Assembly: GCA_948760655.1 (NCBI GenBank)
Contig: CAQBKK010000027.1
Span: forward strand, 1 to 14,607
Reading direction: 5' to 3'
From: an uncultured Bacilli bacterium
GTDB lineage: Bacteria; Bacillota_I; Bacilli_A; RF39; UBA660
DNA: 14,607 bases
Shown here: one piece after another, positions 5,663-14,607 of the stretch
Numbering within the stretch: the first letter of the stretch is position 1
How the letters are laid out: every line of letters starts with the position of its first letter
Translations under genes and position numbers: made by a program
Notes under the pieces: model-generated
The model's input: only the letters and a program-made list of their open reading frames with translations
Told to the model about the DNA's origin: nothing
Databases searched by the model: none

Positions 5663-6301
5663 ATGAAAAATCAAAATATCATAAATTTTTATATAAGTGC
5701 CAATAAATTAAAAGAAGTCATTCGTACAGGGTGGAAGGAAGTAAAAATCAGTGCAAAAAGAATAGAATCGGTTGCAGAACATATCTATGGCTGTCTAACA
5801 CTCACAATAGCTTTAAAAAGTGAATACCATTTAGAAATAGATATTAACAAAGTATTTTTCATGACAATACTAAAAGAACTAGAAAAAATAGATTTAGAAA
5901 AAGAATACATACCTACAAACAAACTATCTAAAGAACAAAGGCAAGCAAAAGCTCTTGAAAAAATTAGAGAAATAACTAAAAACTTAACAAACCAAGAAGA
6001 ATTAATGACTCTTGTAAAAGAATTCCAAGAAGGGATTACCAAAGAAGCAAAATTTACAAATTGTGTAAGCAAAATAGAATCAGACTTACAAGCCAAAATA
6101 TATGACTTAAAAGGAGAATTTACTTTAGAAAATGCGTTAGAAGACATCAAAAATTTTGATACAGACTTACAGCAGAAAATTCTACCCAATATCAAAAATG
6201 CAAGTGATGGTTGGTTAGAATACGATAAAAAATACTATAAAGAAGACGAACTATTTAAAAACTTAGCAAAAGATATTCAAGAATTAGAAAACTTGGAATA
6301 A
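5663..6301 (+). CDS. HD-domain-like protein, probably without the HD metal site
   Basis: The product has 212 residues and is mainly helical, with no signal peptide or membrane helix. The start resembles a family of HD-domain hydrolases related to YfbR/HDDC2 nucleotidases: NFYISANKLKEVIRTGW, then RIESVAEHIYG with the first conserved His (H40). In active members a His-Asp or His-Glu pair follows in the next helix (ALHxxEEI type); here that place reads ILKELEKI (K71-E72). Later, the expected CDKLE-type Asp motif reads CVSKIESDLQAKIYD, with Ser136 at the Asp position. Two metal-ligand sites thus appear lost, and it may be a non-catalytic relative. It has its own promoter, ribosome binding site and terminator, and sits between two copies of a repeat derived from the end of rpmA, suggesting later insertion. 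The family call is from memory of motifs. Confidence 0.6.
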   Translation: MKNQNIINFYISANKLKEVIRTGWKEVKISAKRIESVAEHIYGCLTLTIALKSEYHLEIDINKVFFMTILKELEKIDLEKEYIPTNKLSKEQRQAKALEKIREITKNLTNQEELMTLVKEFQEGITKEAKFTNCVSKIESDLQAKIYDLKGEFTLENALEDIKNFDTDLQQKILPNIKNASDGWLEYDKKYYKEDELFKNLAKDIQELENLE

Positions 6302-6305
6302 AATC

Positions 6306-6340
6306 GTGTTTACGAGAAATAGACACTGTTTTTATTTTTT
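6306..6340 (+). terminator. Terminator of the HD-like gene
   Basis: GTGTTTA (6306-6312) pairs with TAGACAC (6320-6326) with one wobble, loop CGAGAAA, then a T-rich tract to 6340 broken by one G and one A. It is the second copy of the rpmA hairpin, weakened because the outer A-T pairs and one inner pair are lost. Confidence 0.7.
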
Positions 6341-6348
6341 GATACAAT
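6320..6348 (+). promoter_or_regulatory. Promoter for trmB
   Basis: -35 TAGACA (6320-6325), 17-nt spacer, -10 TACAAT (6343-6348): the same layout as the promoter at 5611-5639. Transcription would begin near 6355, right at the ribosome binding site AGGTGA (6355-6360), so the leader would be only about 11 nt. That is a reason for some doubt. Confidence 0.55.
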
Positions 6349-6365
6349 AAAAAGAGGTGAGAAAA

Positions 6366-7004
6366 ATGCGATACAACGTAGTAAAAGGTGCCAAAGAAAT
6401 ATTAGAAAATAGTGAATATATTATAAAAACTCCCCAAAATCATAAAAACAACTGGCAAAAAGTATTTGGAAACAATAATCCCATTTGTTTAGAACTAGGA
6501 ATGGGCAGAGGCATATTTATAATAGAGATGGCACGGGCATATCCAAACAAAAACTTCATCGGCTTAGAAATCGATGCATCACAAACAGCAACAGCAGTGA
6601 AAAATATTGGAACAAAAAAATTACCAAACTTAAAAATTATTTGTGCGGATGCCAATAATTTAGCTGATTTTTTTGGACGTGAAATTAGTACCATTTACTT
6701 AACATTCTCAGAACCATGGCCAAAAAAGCAAGACGAGAAAAAAAGATTTACATCCATGAATTACCTAAAACTATACGATCGTATTTTCAAGAAAAACAAA
6801 CACATTGTACTAAAAACCGATAATAAAATCTTATTCTCTTCTTCATTAGAAAATCTAAGCAATTATTGGTATACATTTGAGAAAGTAAGCCTAGATTTAC
6901 ATCATGACGAAAGAAAAATACCAAATATTATGACAGACTTTGAAGTCCAATACTATAAAGAGCATCGTCCTATTTATTATGTCGATGCAACATTTAAAGA
7001 GTAA
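6366..7004 (+). CDS. trmB: tRNA (guanine-N7-)-methyltransferase TrmB
   Basis: The product has 212 residues from ATG 6366. A GTG at 6357 is in frame but lies in the ribosome binding site AGAGGTGAG, so it is not used. TrmB makes m7G at position 46 of tRNA variable loops using S-adenosylmethionine. Visible motifs are the SAM-binding ELGMGRGIFI (43-52), IGLEID (65-70), the catalytic stretch TFSEPWPKKQDEKKRFT (113-129; most relatives have Asp where this has Glu115), and the C-terminal TDFE (190-193). Its length is typical. A 22-nt gap separates it from the next gene, which probably shares its transcript. Confidence 0.95.
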   Translation: MRYNVVKGAKEILENSEYIIKTPQNHKNNWQKVFGNNNPICLELGMGRGIFIIEMARAYPNKNFIGLEIDASQTATAVKNIGTKKLPNLKIICADANNLADFFGREISTIYLTFSEPWPKKQDEKKRFTSMNYLKLYDRIFKKNKHIVLKTDNKILFSSSLENLSNYWYTFEKVSLDLHHDERKIPNIMTDFEVQYYKEHRPIYYVDATFKE

Positions 7005-7026
7005 AATAGAAAAGGAGGAAAATTTT

Positions 7027-8205
7027 ATGGCAGAAGCAACAAAAATTTCAATTAAAAGCGTAATTGACAAACTAAACGAGGAAACCCAAAAAATTGGATT
7101 ACTAGCAAAACATATAAGCGAAAGTCCAAAATTTATTAAAAAAATATACCAAGAAGAAAAAGTATACGAAGATGGCTCCACAACCACTGATAAATGGTTT
7201 CAATTTAAAGAAGAAATTATTTATTTGTATGAAAGCTATAACACTTTACTTCCTATTCTAAACAATGCATTTTGTATGGAAGTAGAAGCAATGAGAGAGG
7301 CCAATCATTTTATTAACGAATTGTATGAAATGATTATGTGTTTAGATTTTAAAATAAGTGAGAATCCCGAAAACCGATTAAAAATACTTCAAAGAGGGTT
7401 AGAAAATATAAAAGTTGTTTGTACCTATCAATATTGCAACATGTCAATGAATGAATTAGAAAGAAAAACAAAAAGATTACAAAAGAAAAATCCAGATGTA
7501 AAAACAAAAAAAATAGAGATAGAAAACGAAAATCGAGAAATTGCAACAGATTATCACGAAGAATTTATGAATTTTTATAAAAAAAGAGAAGAAAACAAGC
7601 AACAAATAAAAGAAGCGTATCATAAAGCAATAGCATCTCCAGAAGAAAGAAAAAAATGGCAAGAAAAATTAGAGAATGAACTGGAGGAATGTAGAGAAAA
7701 GATACTGAATAGAAAGAGCAATATAAAAACCCAAGAAGATTGGAGAAACCTAGAAATTTATATAAAAGTAAGGAAACAAAATTATAGTTGGTTTATTAGT
7801 GAAAATGAGAAAAAAGTAGAAACAAATGTTTATTTAAATGAATTAGAATTTCTTATGCAATGTATAGACATAGGGAAACAGAAATATTATGATTTAATAG
7901 ACGCAAATAATCTATCCGAAATAATGAGCCACATAGAAACCCTTTATATATTATATGATACAACCCAAACAATCAAAGCTTTAGAAAAATTAGCAGAGCT
8001 TAAAAATGACGATGAAACTGTTGTAACAGTAACAGATTGTTTAGGACAGAGCCACCAAATTTTAGTTGCCCATGTAGAACAATACAAAGAGCTTGATAAA
8101 AAACAAAAAGAATTATATATAGCTTATCAAGAAGCGATAGAATTTATGAACGCAGAAAGAGAAATAAACCAAGAATCTGAATTTGATGATTCTATCAAAA
8201 AATAA
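7027..8205 (+). CDS. Uncharacterised helical cytoplasmic protein
   Basis: The product has 392 residues from ATG 7027, set by the strong ribosome binding site AAAGGAGG (7012-7019). An upstream in-frame ATG at 6940 lies within trmB and is rejected. I do not recognise the family. It has no signal peptide, no membrane helix and no nucleotide-binding motif. The N-terminal part (about 1-140) is amphipathic helix with a few Cys (83, 105, 132, 137). Residues about 141-235 are very rich in Lys and Glu, likely a coiled coil. Residues 240-330 are helical again, and a short beta-like stretch TVVTVTDCLGQSHQILVAHV (331-350) precedes a last charged helix. It follows trmB closely and ends with its own terminator, so it is probably co-transcribed with trmB. 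A structural or scaffold role is only a guess. Confidence 0.85.
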   Translation: MAEATKISIKSVIDKLNEETQKIGLLAKHISESPKFIKKIYQEEKVYEDGSTTTDKWFQFKEEIIYLYESYNTLLPILNNAFCMEVEAMREANHFINELYEMIMCLDFKISENPENRLKILQRGLENIKVVCTYQYCNMSMNELERKTKRLQKKNPDVKTKKIEIENENREIATDYHEEFMNFYKKREENKQQIKEAYHKAIASPEERKKWQEKLENELEECREKILNRKSNIKTQEDWRNLEIYIKVRKQNYSWFISENEKKVETNVYLNELEFLMQCIDIGKQKYYDLIDANNLSEIMSHIETLYILYDTTQTIKALEKLAELKNDDETVVTVTDCLGQSHQILVAHVEQYKELDKKQKELYIAYQEAIEFMNAEREINQESEFDDSIKK

Positions 8206-8211
8206 AAAGAA

Positions 8212-8242
8212 AGTAAGTCACAAGAGCAGGCTTATTTTTTTT
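8212..8242 (+). terminator. Terminator of the trmB operon
   Basis: AGTAAGTC (8212-8219) pairs with GGCTTATT (8229-8236), two wobbles, 9-nt loop, followed by T to 8242. It is the end of the trmB/unknown-gene transcript. Confidence 0.75.
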
Positions 8243-8299
8243 AATGGAATCATCTTTAAAAAAAGAAATATTTTTTTTCTTCCTATTTTCGCTTACTCA

Positions 8300-8308
8300 T
8301 GTTAAAAT
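8300..8308 (+). promoter_or_regulatory. Candidate extended -10 promoter for obg
   Basis: TGTTAAAAT gives TG-N-TAAAAT, placing transcription near 8315, before the ribosome binding site GAGGTG (8320-8325). No convincing -35 is seen in the T/C-rich stretch upstream. An interrupted inverted repeat (CGCTTACT 8290-8297 and AGTAAAAGCG 8311-8320, with two extra A) brackets the -10. Confidence 0.5.
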
Positions 8309-8315
8309 CTAGTAA

Positions 8316-9914
<1,599 letters not shown>

Positions 9915-9934
9915 TTTATCACCTTAATAATCAT

Positions 9935-9943
9935 ATCATATCA
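9935..9943 (-). promoter_or_regulatory. Candidate extended -10 promoter for the DUF192 gene
   Basis: On the minus strand TGATATGAT gives TG-N-TATGAT, placing the start near 9928, just before the ribosome binding site. The -35 position (TTTTAG) is poor. The sequence ATGAT repeats nearby, so the exact element is uncertain. Confidence 0.35.
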
Positions 9944-10003
9944 ACTATAAAATATGACTAAAATTATCTAAAAATACATAACTAACAATATTTAAAAGGA
10001 AGC

Positions 10004-10030
10004 AAAAATTTAAAGGAGTTTAAAATTTTT
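10004..10030. repeat. AT-rich inverted repeat between DUF192 and hsdR
   Basis: AAAAATTTAAA (10004-10014) and TTTAAAATTTTT (10019-10030) pair around GGAG with one bulged A. It could be a weak bidirectional terminator insulating the divergent genes, or a bendable site. It includes AAAGGAG, but no reading frame follows it. Confidence 0.35.
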
Positions 10031-10061
10031 TAGAGAAGCAAGAAACAATAACAAAATAATA

Positions 10062-10070
10062 TGATATAAT
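10062..10070 (+). promoter_or_regulatory. Promoter of the hsdRMS operon
   Basis: TGATATAAT is a perfect extended -10 (TG-N-TATAAT). The -35 at 17 nt is GAAACA (10042-10047), a partial match. The start near 10077 gives a leader of about 24 nt, with ribosome binding site GGAGTGAG (10090-10097) before ATG 10101. Confidence 0.7.
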
Positions 10071-10100
10071 ATTCAAATATAAAGTGTTTGGAGTGAGAAT

Positions 10101-12446
10101 ATGGATTATGCAGGATTAACTAAGAAAGATCTTACAGAAGAAGATATTAAACTAAAATATATTACGCCAGCTTTACAAAATGCTGATTGGGATATTAAAA
10201 GTCAAATCAGATGTGAATTTTATTATACTGCTGGAAAAATAAACATAAGAGAAAATGTTGCTCATCGAAGTAAAGGGAAAAAAGTAGACTATTTACTTTT
10301 CTATAAATCTAATTTGCCAATTGCAATCGTGGAAGCAAAAAATAATAAAGAAATAGTTTCTCATGGAATTCAAAAAGCCATGGACTATGCCAAAGATTTA
10401 GATATTCCCTTCGCTTATTCTTCAAATGGAGATGGTTTTTATGAACATGATATGCTTACTGGTATAGAACGAGAAATAAAAATAGATGAATTTCCTACAC
10501 CTAGTGAATTGTGGAAAAGATTTCTAAAAGAAAAAAATATAGATGAAGAACAAGAAAAGATAATTACAGAACCCTATTACTTTTTAGATGCAAATAAAAC
10601 ACCTAGATATTATCAAAGAATAGCCATTAATAAAACTATTGAAGCGATTACTAAGGGTAAAAAAAGAATATTACTAGTAATGGCAACGGGTACAGGAAAA
10701 ACATTTACAGCTTTTCAAATAATTCATCGACTACATAAAACAAGAAAATGTAAAAAGATACTTTATTTGGCAGATCGCAATATTTTAATCAATCAAACGA
10801 TGCAAAATGATTTTAAACCATTTCAAAAAGTAATGACTAAAATAGAGAATAGAAATATGGATTCTTCTTACGAAATATATATGTCATTATATCATCAAAT
10901 GAAAAGCCAAGACAAAGACATCTATAAACAATTTCAACCAGATTTTTTTGATTTAATAATAGTTGATGAATGTCATAGAAGTAGTGCTAAAGATGATTCC
11001 AATTGGCATGAAATATTAACTTATTTTGAAAGCGCAACACAAATTGGTATGACAGCTACTCCAAAAGAAACAGTAGATGTATCAAATATCAATTATTTCG
11101 GCGAACCTATATATACATATTCCTTAAAACAAGGTATTGAAGATGGTTTCCTAGCACCATACAAAGTGGTTAAAGTGGGGCTTGATAGAGATTTAATTGG
11201 ATATAGACCAGAAAAAGGAAAACTTGATGAAGATGGATATGAGGTGGAAGACCGAGAATACGCACTTTCGGATTATGATAGAAAAATTGTTATTGATGAA
11301 AGAACCCAAGTTGTTGCTAAAAGAATAACAGAATTTTTAAAAGCAACAGATCGTATGTCAAAAACGATTGTATTTTGTGTGGATACAGAACATGCACTAA
11401 GAATGCGTAATGCGTTAATAAATGAAAATACGGATATGGTAAAAATGAATCCAAACTATGTTGTAAGAATAACTGGTAATGATGACATTGGAAAATCTCA
11501 ATTAGATAACTTTATTGATGCCAATACAGATTATCCTGTTATTGCTACTACATCTAAACTTCTTTCTACGGGAGTGGATACGAAAACAGTTAAATTGATT
11601 GCCTTAGATGTGGAAATTTCTAGCATGACTGATTTTAAACAAATTATAGGTCGTGGTACGAGATTATTACCCAATAAGGGAAAAGAGTATTTTACCATAA
11701 TGGACTATAGAAACAATTCTGAAAAGTTTGCCGATTCATCATTCAATGGTGCAGCAGAAATGGTACTAGCTGTTGATGGAGGAAATGGGAAAAAAACAGT
11801 TTTACCAAAAGACTATGGAATTACGGAACCTACGCCTAAAAATCCTATGAATGGTATCATAATAGATGGCGAATCAAAAAAAGTATATATTAACGGAGTG
11901 GATGTTTCCATTATTAAAGAAACGGTACAATATTATGATGCTGATGGAAAATTAATAACAGAATCAATTACTGAATATTCAAAAAAACAATTAAAAAGAT
12001 TATATGAGAATCAAGATGGATTTGTTCAAGAATGGTTTAGAGCAGAATCTAAACAGGAATTTTTAGATTATTTGGCTAGTGAAGGTGTTATGATAGATAC
12101 TTTGATAGAACAAATTAACGATAATAATGTTGATGAATTTGATTTATTATGTAATATTGCTTTTGATACGGAATTTATATCTAAAGAAGATAGAATTAGA
12201 AAAGTAGAAAATTCAGATGTATTAAGTATTTATAATGACACACAAAGAGAAGTAATAGAAGAATTACTAAATACATATAGAAATAACGGTATTACTGAAC
12301 TAGAAAATGTTAAAACATTAAATGTTAAAAATTTTAATAAGTTTGGTGGATTAGTAACAATTGTAAACAATATATTTGGGGGTAAAGAACAATATAAACA
12401 GATGATTTGTATGATAGAAAAAAAATTATATTGTTATGAGGTTTAG
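10101..12446 (+). CDS. hsdR: Type I restriction enzyme, R subunit
   Basis: The product has 781 residues. The N-terminal nuclease domain has the PD-(D/E)XK pattern: D63 in KVDYLLFY, then E78 and K80 in IVEAKNN. A superfamily 2 helicase/translocase follows: Walker A ATGTGKT (195-201), DECH box (289-292), TAT (318-320) and motif VI QIIGRGTR (514-521). The C-terminal part (about 580-781) resembles the EcoEI R C-terminal domain, which binds the methylase complex, so the enzyme looks like the EcoEI (type IB-like) group. It cuts unmethylated foreign DNA after ATP-driven translocation. The R-M-S order with 3-nt and overlapping junctions indicates one operon. Its size is normal for this group, and all motifs look intact. 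Confidence 0.95.
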   Translation: MDYAGLTKKDLTEEDIKLKYITPALQNADWDIKSQIRCEFYYTAGKINIRENVAHRSKGKKVDYLLFYKSNLPIAIVEAKNNKEIVSHGIQKAMDYAKDLDIPFAYSSNGDGFYEHDMLTGIEREIKIDEFPTPSELWKRFLKEKNIDEEQEKIITEPYYFLDANKTPRYYQRIAINKTIEAITKGKKRILLVMATGTGKTFTAFQIIHRLHKTRKCKKILYLADRNILINQTMQNDFKPFQKVMTKIENRNMDSSYEIYMSLYHQMKSQDKDIYKQFQPDFFDLIIVDECHRSSAKDDSNWHEILTYFESATQIGMTATPKETVDVSNINYFGEPIYTYSLKQGIEDGFLAPYKVVKVGLDRDLIGYRPEKGKLDEDGYEVEDREYALSDYDRKIVIDERTQVVAKRITEFLKATDRMSKTIVFCVDTEHALRMRNALINENTDMVKMNPNYVVRITGNDDIGKSQLDNFIDANTDYPVIATTSKLLSTGVDTKTVKLIALDVEISSMTDFKQIIGRGTRLLPNKGKEYFTIMDYRNNSEKFADSSFNGAAEMVLAVDGGNGKKTVLPKDYGITEPTPKNPMNGIIIDGESKKVYINGVDVSIIKETVQYYDADGKLITESITEYSKKQLKRLYENQDGFVQEWFRAESKQEFLDYLASEGVMIDTLIEQINDNNVDEFDLLCNIAFDTEFISKEDRIRKVENSDVLSIYNDTQREVIEELLNTYRNNGITELENVKTLNVKNFNKFGGLVTIVNNIFGGKEQYKQMICMIEKKLYCYEV

Positions 12447-12449
12447 AAA

Positions 12450-13937
12450 ATGAATATTAATACAATGATTAAGAAATTACAAGATATAATGCGACAAGAT
12501 GCTGGAATTAATGGAGATGCCCAAAGAATAGAACAAATCGTTTGGATGCTATTTTTAAAACTATATGATGCAAAAGAAACAGAATGGGAAATTTATGATG
12601 ATAACTATACCTCAATTATTCCAGAAGAATATAGATGGAGAAATTGGGCGATAGATAAAAAAGATGGAGAAGCAATTACTGGTAGTGAAATGGAATCTTT
12701 TATTACGCAACTATTTGTTCATTTAAAAGAATTAGAAGTGAATGATATTACCGATATTAGAGGAAGATTGATAAAAGAAGTATTTACCGATTTAAACAAC
12801 TACATGAAAGATGGAGTCTTAATCAGACAAATTGTTAATGTTTTAAATGAAATGGATTTAACAGATTTTAAAATTAGACATGCATTTAATGAAATATATG
12901 AAACAATATTAAAGGAATTACAAAACGCTGGTAAGTCAGGAGAGTTTTACACTCCTAGAGCAATAACAGATTTTGTTGTGAAAATAATTAACCCTCAAAT
13001 TGGCGAATCAGTAGCAGATTTTGCTTGTGGTACAGGAGGATTTTTAGTATCAGCACTTAATCATATGAAGGAAAATGTTATGAGTACTAAGGATAATGAA
13101 ATTTTAAATAACTCTTTTTATGGAGTCGAAAAAAAATCATTGCCATATCTATTATGTGTTACTAATATGTTACTACATGACATAAATGAGCCTACAATTA
13201 TTAGAGGAAATTCCCTTGAAGTAAATGTTAGAGATTATAAAGATGAAGACAAATTTGATATAATTTTAATGAATCCTCCCTATGGTGGTACTGAAAAAAA
13301 ATCAATCCAACAAAATTTCCCAGAAAATTTAAGAAATTCAGAAACAGCTGACTTATTTATGGTAGAAATACTTTTTAGATTAAAACAAAATGGTAGAGTA
13401 GGAATAGTCTTACCAGATGGATTCTTATTTGGAAATGATAATGCAAAAATTGAAATCAAGACGAAGTTACTTGAAGATTATAATCTACATACAATCATAA
13501 GATTACCTGGTTCAATATTTGCTCCATATACAAGTATTACAACAAACCTTCTTTTCTTTGACAAAACGAAAACTACGGAGGAAATATGGTTTTATAGAAT
13601 GGATATGCCAAAAGAGTATAAAGCATTTAGTAAAACAAAACCTGTTGAATTAAAACACTTACAGCCAATTATAGATTGGTGGAATAATCGGGTGGAAATC
13701 AAAGATAAAAAAGAAGATAAATCACTAACTGAAACATGGAAAGCAAAGAAATTTACAGTTAATGAAATAAAAGAATTAAACTATAACTTAGATCAATGTG
13801 GTTTTCCAGTTAAAGAAGAAATTATTTTGTCACCAAAAGAAACTATGGATAATTTTATAGTGAAAAGAGAAAAATTAGAAAAAGAACTTGATATAAAATT
13901 ACAAGAAATTATTAAATTAATTGGTGATGTGAAATGA
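12450..13937 (+). CDS. hsdM: Type I DNA methyltransferase, M subunit (N6-adenine)
   Basis: The product has 495 residues. An N-terminal HsdM helical domain (about 1-145) is followed by the MTase core: GEFYTPR (164-170), SAM-binding DFACGTGGF (190-198) and the catalytic NPPYGG (275-280), typical of N6-adenine methyltransferases. With HsdS it methylates the host site. With HsdR added, it gives the restriction complex. ATG 12450 is 3 nt after the hsdR stop, with GAGG at the end of hsdR as ribosome binding site. The C-terminal helical region (about 430-495) is suited to contact HsdS. All motifs appear intact, so the system is probably active. Confidence 0.97.
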   Translation: MNINTMIKKLQDIMRQDAGINGDAQRIEQIVWMLFLKLYDAKETEWEIYDDNYTSIIPEEYRWRNWAIDKKDGEAITGSEMESFITQLFVHLKELEVNDITDIRGRLIKEVFTDLNNYMKDGVLIRQIVNVLNEMDLTDFKIRHAFNEIYETILKELQNAGKSGEFYTPRAITDFVVKIINPQIGESVADFACGTGGFLVSALNHMKENVMSTKDNEILNNSFYGVEKKSLPYLLCVTNMLLHDINEPTIIRGNSLEVNVRDYKDEDKFDIILMNPPYGGTEKKSIQQNFPENLRNSETADLFMVEILFRLKQNGRVGIVLPDGFLFGNDNAKIEIKTKLLEDYNLHTIIRLPGSIFAPYTSITTNLLFFDKTKTTEEIWFYRMDMPKEYKAFSKTKPVELKHLQPIIDWWNNRVEIKDKKEDKSLTETWKAKKFTVNEIKELNYNLDQCGFPVKEEIILSPKETMDNFIVKREKLEKELDIKLQEIIKLIGDVK

Positions 13938-14607
13938 TAGTAGATGAATTAAAACAAAGCATTTTAGATTATGCATTTCAAGGAAAGTTGACGATTCGAT
14001 TAGATTCTGATTCTTCAGTAAAAGCCTTATTAGAAATTATAAATAATCACCGAAGAAATATTGAGACTTCTAAAAAAGATATACATCCAAATATAATTGA
14101 AGAAAAAGAAATTCCATTTTCAATACCAAAAGAATGGAAATGGGTACGCTGGGGAGATTTATCTAATTCAATCCAATATGGCATTAATTCTGGTGCTAAA
14201 AATAATGGAAATGCAAAATTGGTTAGAATTAGTGACATTCAAAATAATGAAATTATATGGGGAAATGTTCCATATTGTGAAGTAAAAGATTCTGATATAC
14301 AGCAATATTTGTTGTATGAAAATGATATTTTATTTGCAAGAACTGGAGGAACTGTTGGAAAGTCTGTTATAGTTAAAAATATTCCGACCGATATTCCATA
14401 TATTTTCGCGGGCTATTTAATTAGATCAAATTATAATTCAAATATTAATTATAAATATCTTAAGTATTTTATGGAAAGTAATTTATATTGGAGCCAATTA
14501 AAAAATGGTACAATAGGTAGTGCACAACCCAATTGCAATGGTCAAACATTGTCTAAGATGATTTTACCCTTACCTCCATTAGAAGAACAACAAAGGATAG
14601 TAGATAA
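13934..14607 (+). CDS. hsdS: Type I specificity subunit HsdS (5' part, cut by window end)
   Basis: The frame opens at ATG 13934 (ATGA overlap with hsdM, GGTGATG as ribosome binding site) and stays open for 224 codons to the window edge. The opening ELKQSILDYAFQGKL is the helical segment often seen in HsdS. The first target-recognition domain runs from about IPKEWKWVRWGDL (62-75) through RTGGTVGKS (136-144) and YIFAGYLIR (156-164). It ends at LPLPPLEEQQRIV (211-223), the start of the central spacer helix. The second recognition domain is off the window. The target site cannot be predicted from this. The coding part looks A/T-rich with many AAT codons, even against its neighbours. Confidence 0.93.
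   Translation, partial: MIVDELKQSILDYAFQGKLTIRLDSDSSVKALLEIINNHRRNIETSKKDIHPNIIEEKEIPFSIPKEWKWVRWGDLSNSIQYGINSGAKNNGNAKLVRISDIQNNEIIWGNVPYCEVKDSDIQQYLLYENDILFARTGGTVGKSVIVKNIPTDIPYIFAGYLIRSNYNSNINYKYLKYFMESNLYWSQLKNGTIGSAQPNCNGQTLSKMILPLPPLEEQQRIVD

Larger units (their letters stand above)
6306..6352 (+). repeat. 47-nt direct repeat, copy 2
   Basis: Second copy of the element at 5597-5643. In the rpmA frame it still reads VYEK-stop, with GAG and AAA in place of GAA and AAG, which are synonymous changes. No rpmA-like sequence continues upstream beyond an Arg codon. Confidence 0.8.

Noticed and set aside
5785..6195. 136-residue minus-strand frame
   Set aside because: Antisense to the HD-like gene, with no ribosome binding site or recognisable motif.
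5597..6352. The repeat-bracketed HD-like gene as a transposon or insertion sequence
   Set aside because: No transposase or recombinase and no terminal inverted repeats; the direct repeats come from rpmA.
6357..6365. GTG start for trmB
   Set aside because: It lies in the ribosome binding site of ATG 6366.
6940..7026. Upstream ATG for the 392-residue protein
   Set aside because: It lies within trmB; the strong AAAGGAGG is placed for ATG 7027.
8245..8283. A-run/T-run stretch as a second terminator before obg
   Set aside because: Only A-T pairs with poor stem ends; more likely low-complexity spacer sequence.
14097..14285. 62-residue plus-strand frame
   Set aside because: Different frame within hsdS, whose own frame is open to the window end and carries clear HsdS motifs.

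Overview
The window comes from an AT-rich, spore-forming Firmicute that uses the standard genetic code: TGG encodes Trp, and TGA ends mreC, spoIVFB and hsdM. The sporulation genes spoIVB, spoIVFA and spoIVFB, the Prp/L27 pair with a cleavable L27 leader peptide, and the gene order radC-mre-spoIVF-rplU-prp-rpmA-...-obg all fit the Bacilli/Erysipelotrichia/Clostridia side of the phylum. Species cannot be read from the window.

Layout. (1) 1-180: the 3' end of spoIVB and its terminator. (2) 181-980: no intact gene. Two decayed genes lie here: a PlsC-type acyltransferase without its 5' half, and a hybrid histidine kinase reduced to its first membrane helix and the tail of its receiver domain, with an in-frame TAA. 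(3) 1014-4605: a tight, largely overlapping run of a SPOR-domain membrane protein, radC, mreC, mreD, spoIVFA and spoIVFB. Compared with the Bacillus subtilis cluster, mreB, minC and minD are absent. (4) 4583-5623: a strong sigma-A promoter inside the end of spoIVFB, a structured rplU leader, then rplU-prp-rpmA and a strong terminator. (5) 5611-8242: an HD-like gene that has lost two expected metal-ligand motifs, trmB, and a 392-residue helical protein of unknown function. (6) 8300-9914: obg, convergent with and overlapping a DUF192 gene. (7) 10062-14607: a type I restriction-modification operon, hsdR-hsdM-hsdS, with hsdS cut by the window end.

How the genes connect. SpoIVB, SpoIVFA and SpoIVFB are the signal, inhibitor and protease of the pro-sigma-K checkpoint, and here they lie within about 4 kb. 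Prp cleaves the leader peptide of L27, the product of the next gene. MreC and MreD are cell-wall elongation proteins. RplU, RpmA, TrmB and Obg all serve ribosomes or translation.

Most notable observations. A 47-nt direct repeat (39/47 identical) flanks the HD-like gene; it carries the last codons of rpmA, its terminator hairpin and a downstream promoter, and the second copy keeps the reading VYEK-stop with only synonymous changes, so the HD-like gene looks like an inserted or duplicated cassette. The obg terminator is encoded inside the conserved motif of the opposing DUF192 gene. A perfect 9-bp hairpin covers the mreD stop codon and part of the spoIVFA ribosome binding site. No clearly new multi-gene system is evident; these are local oddities in a mostly recognisable region.
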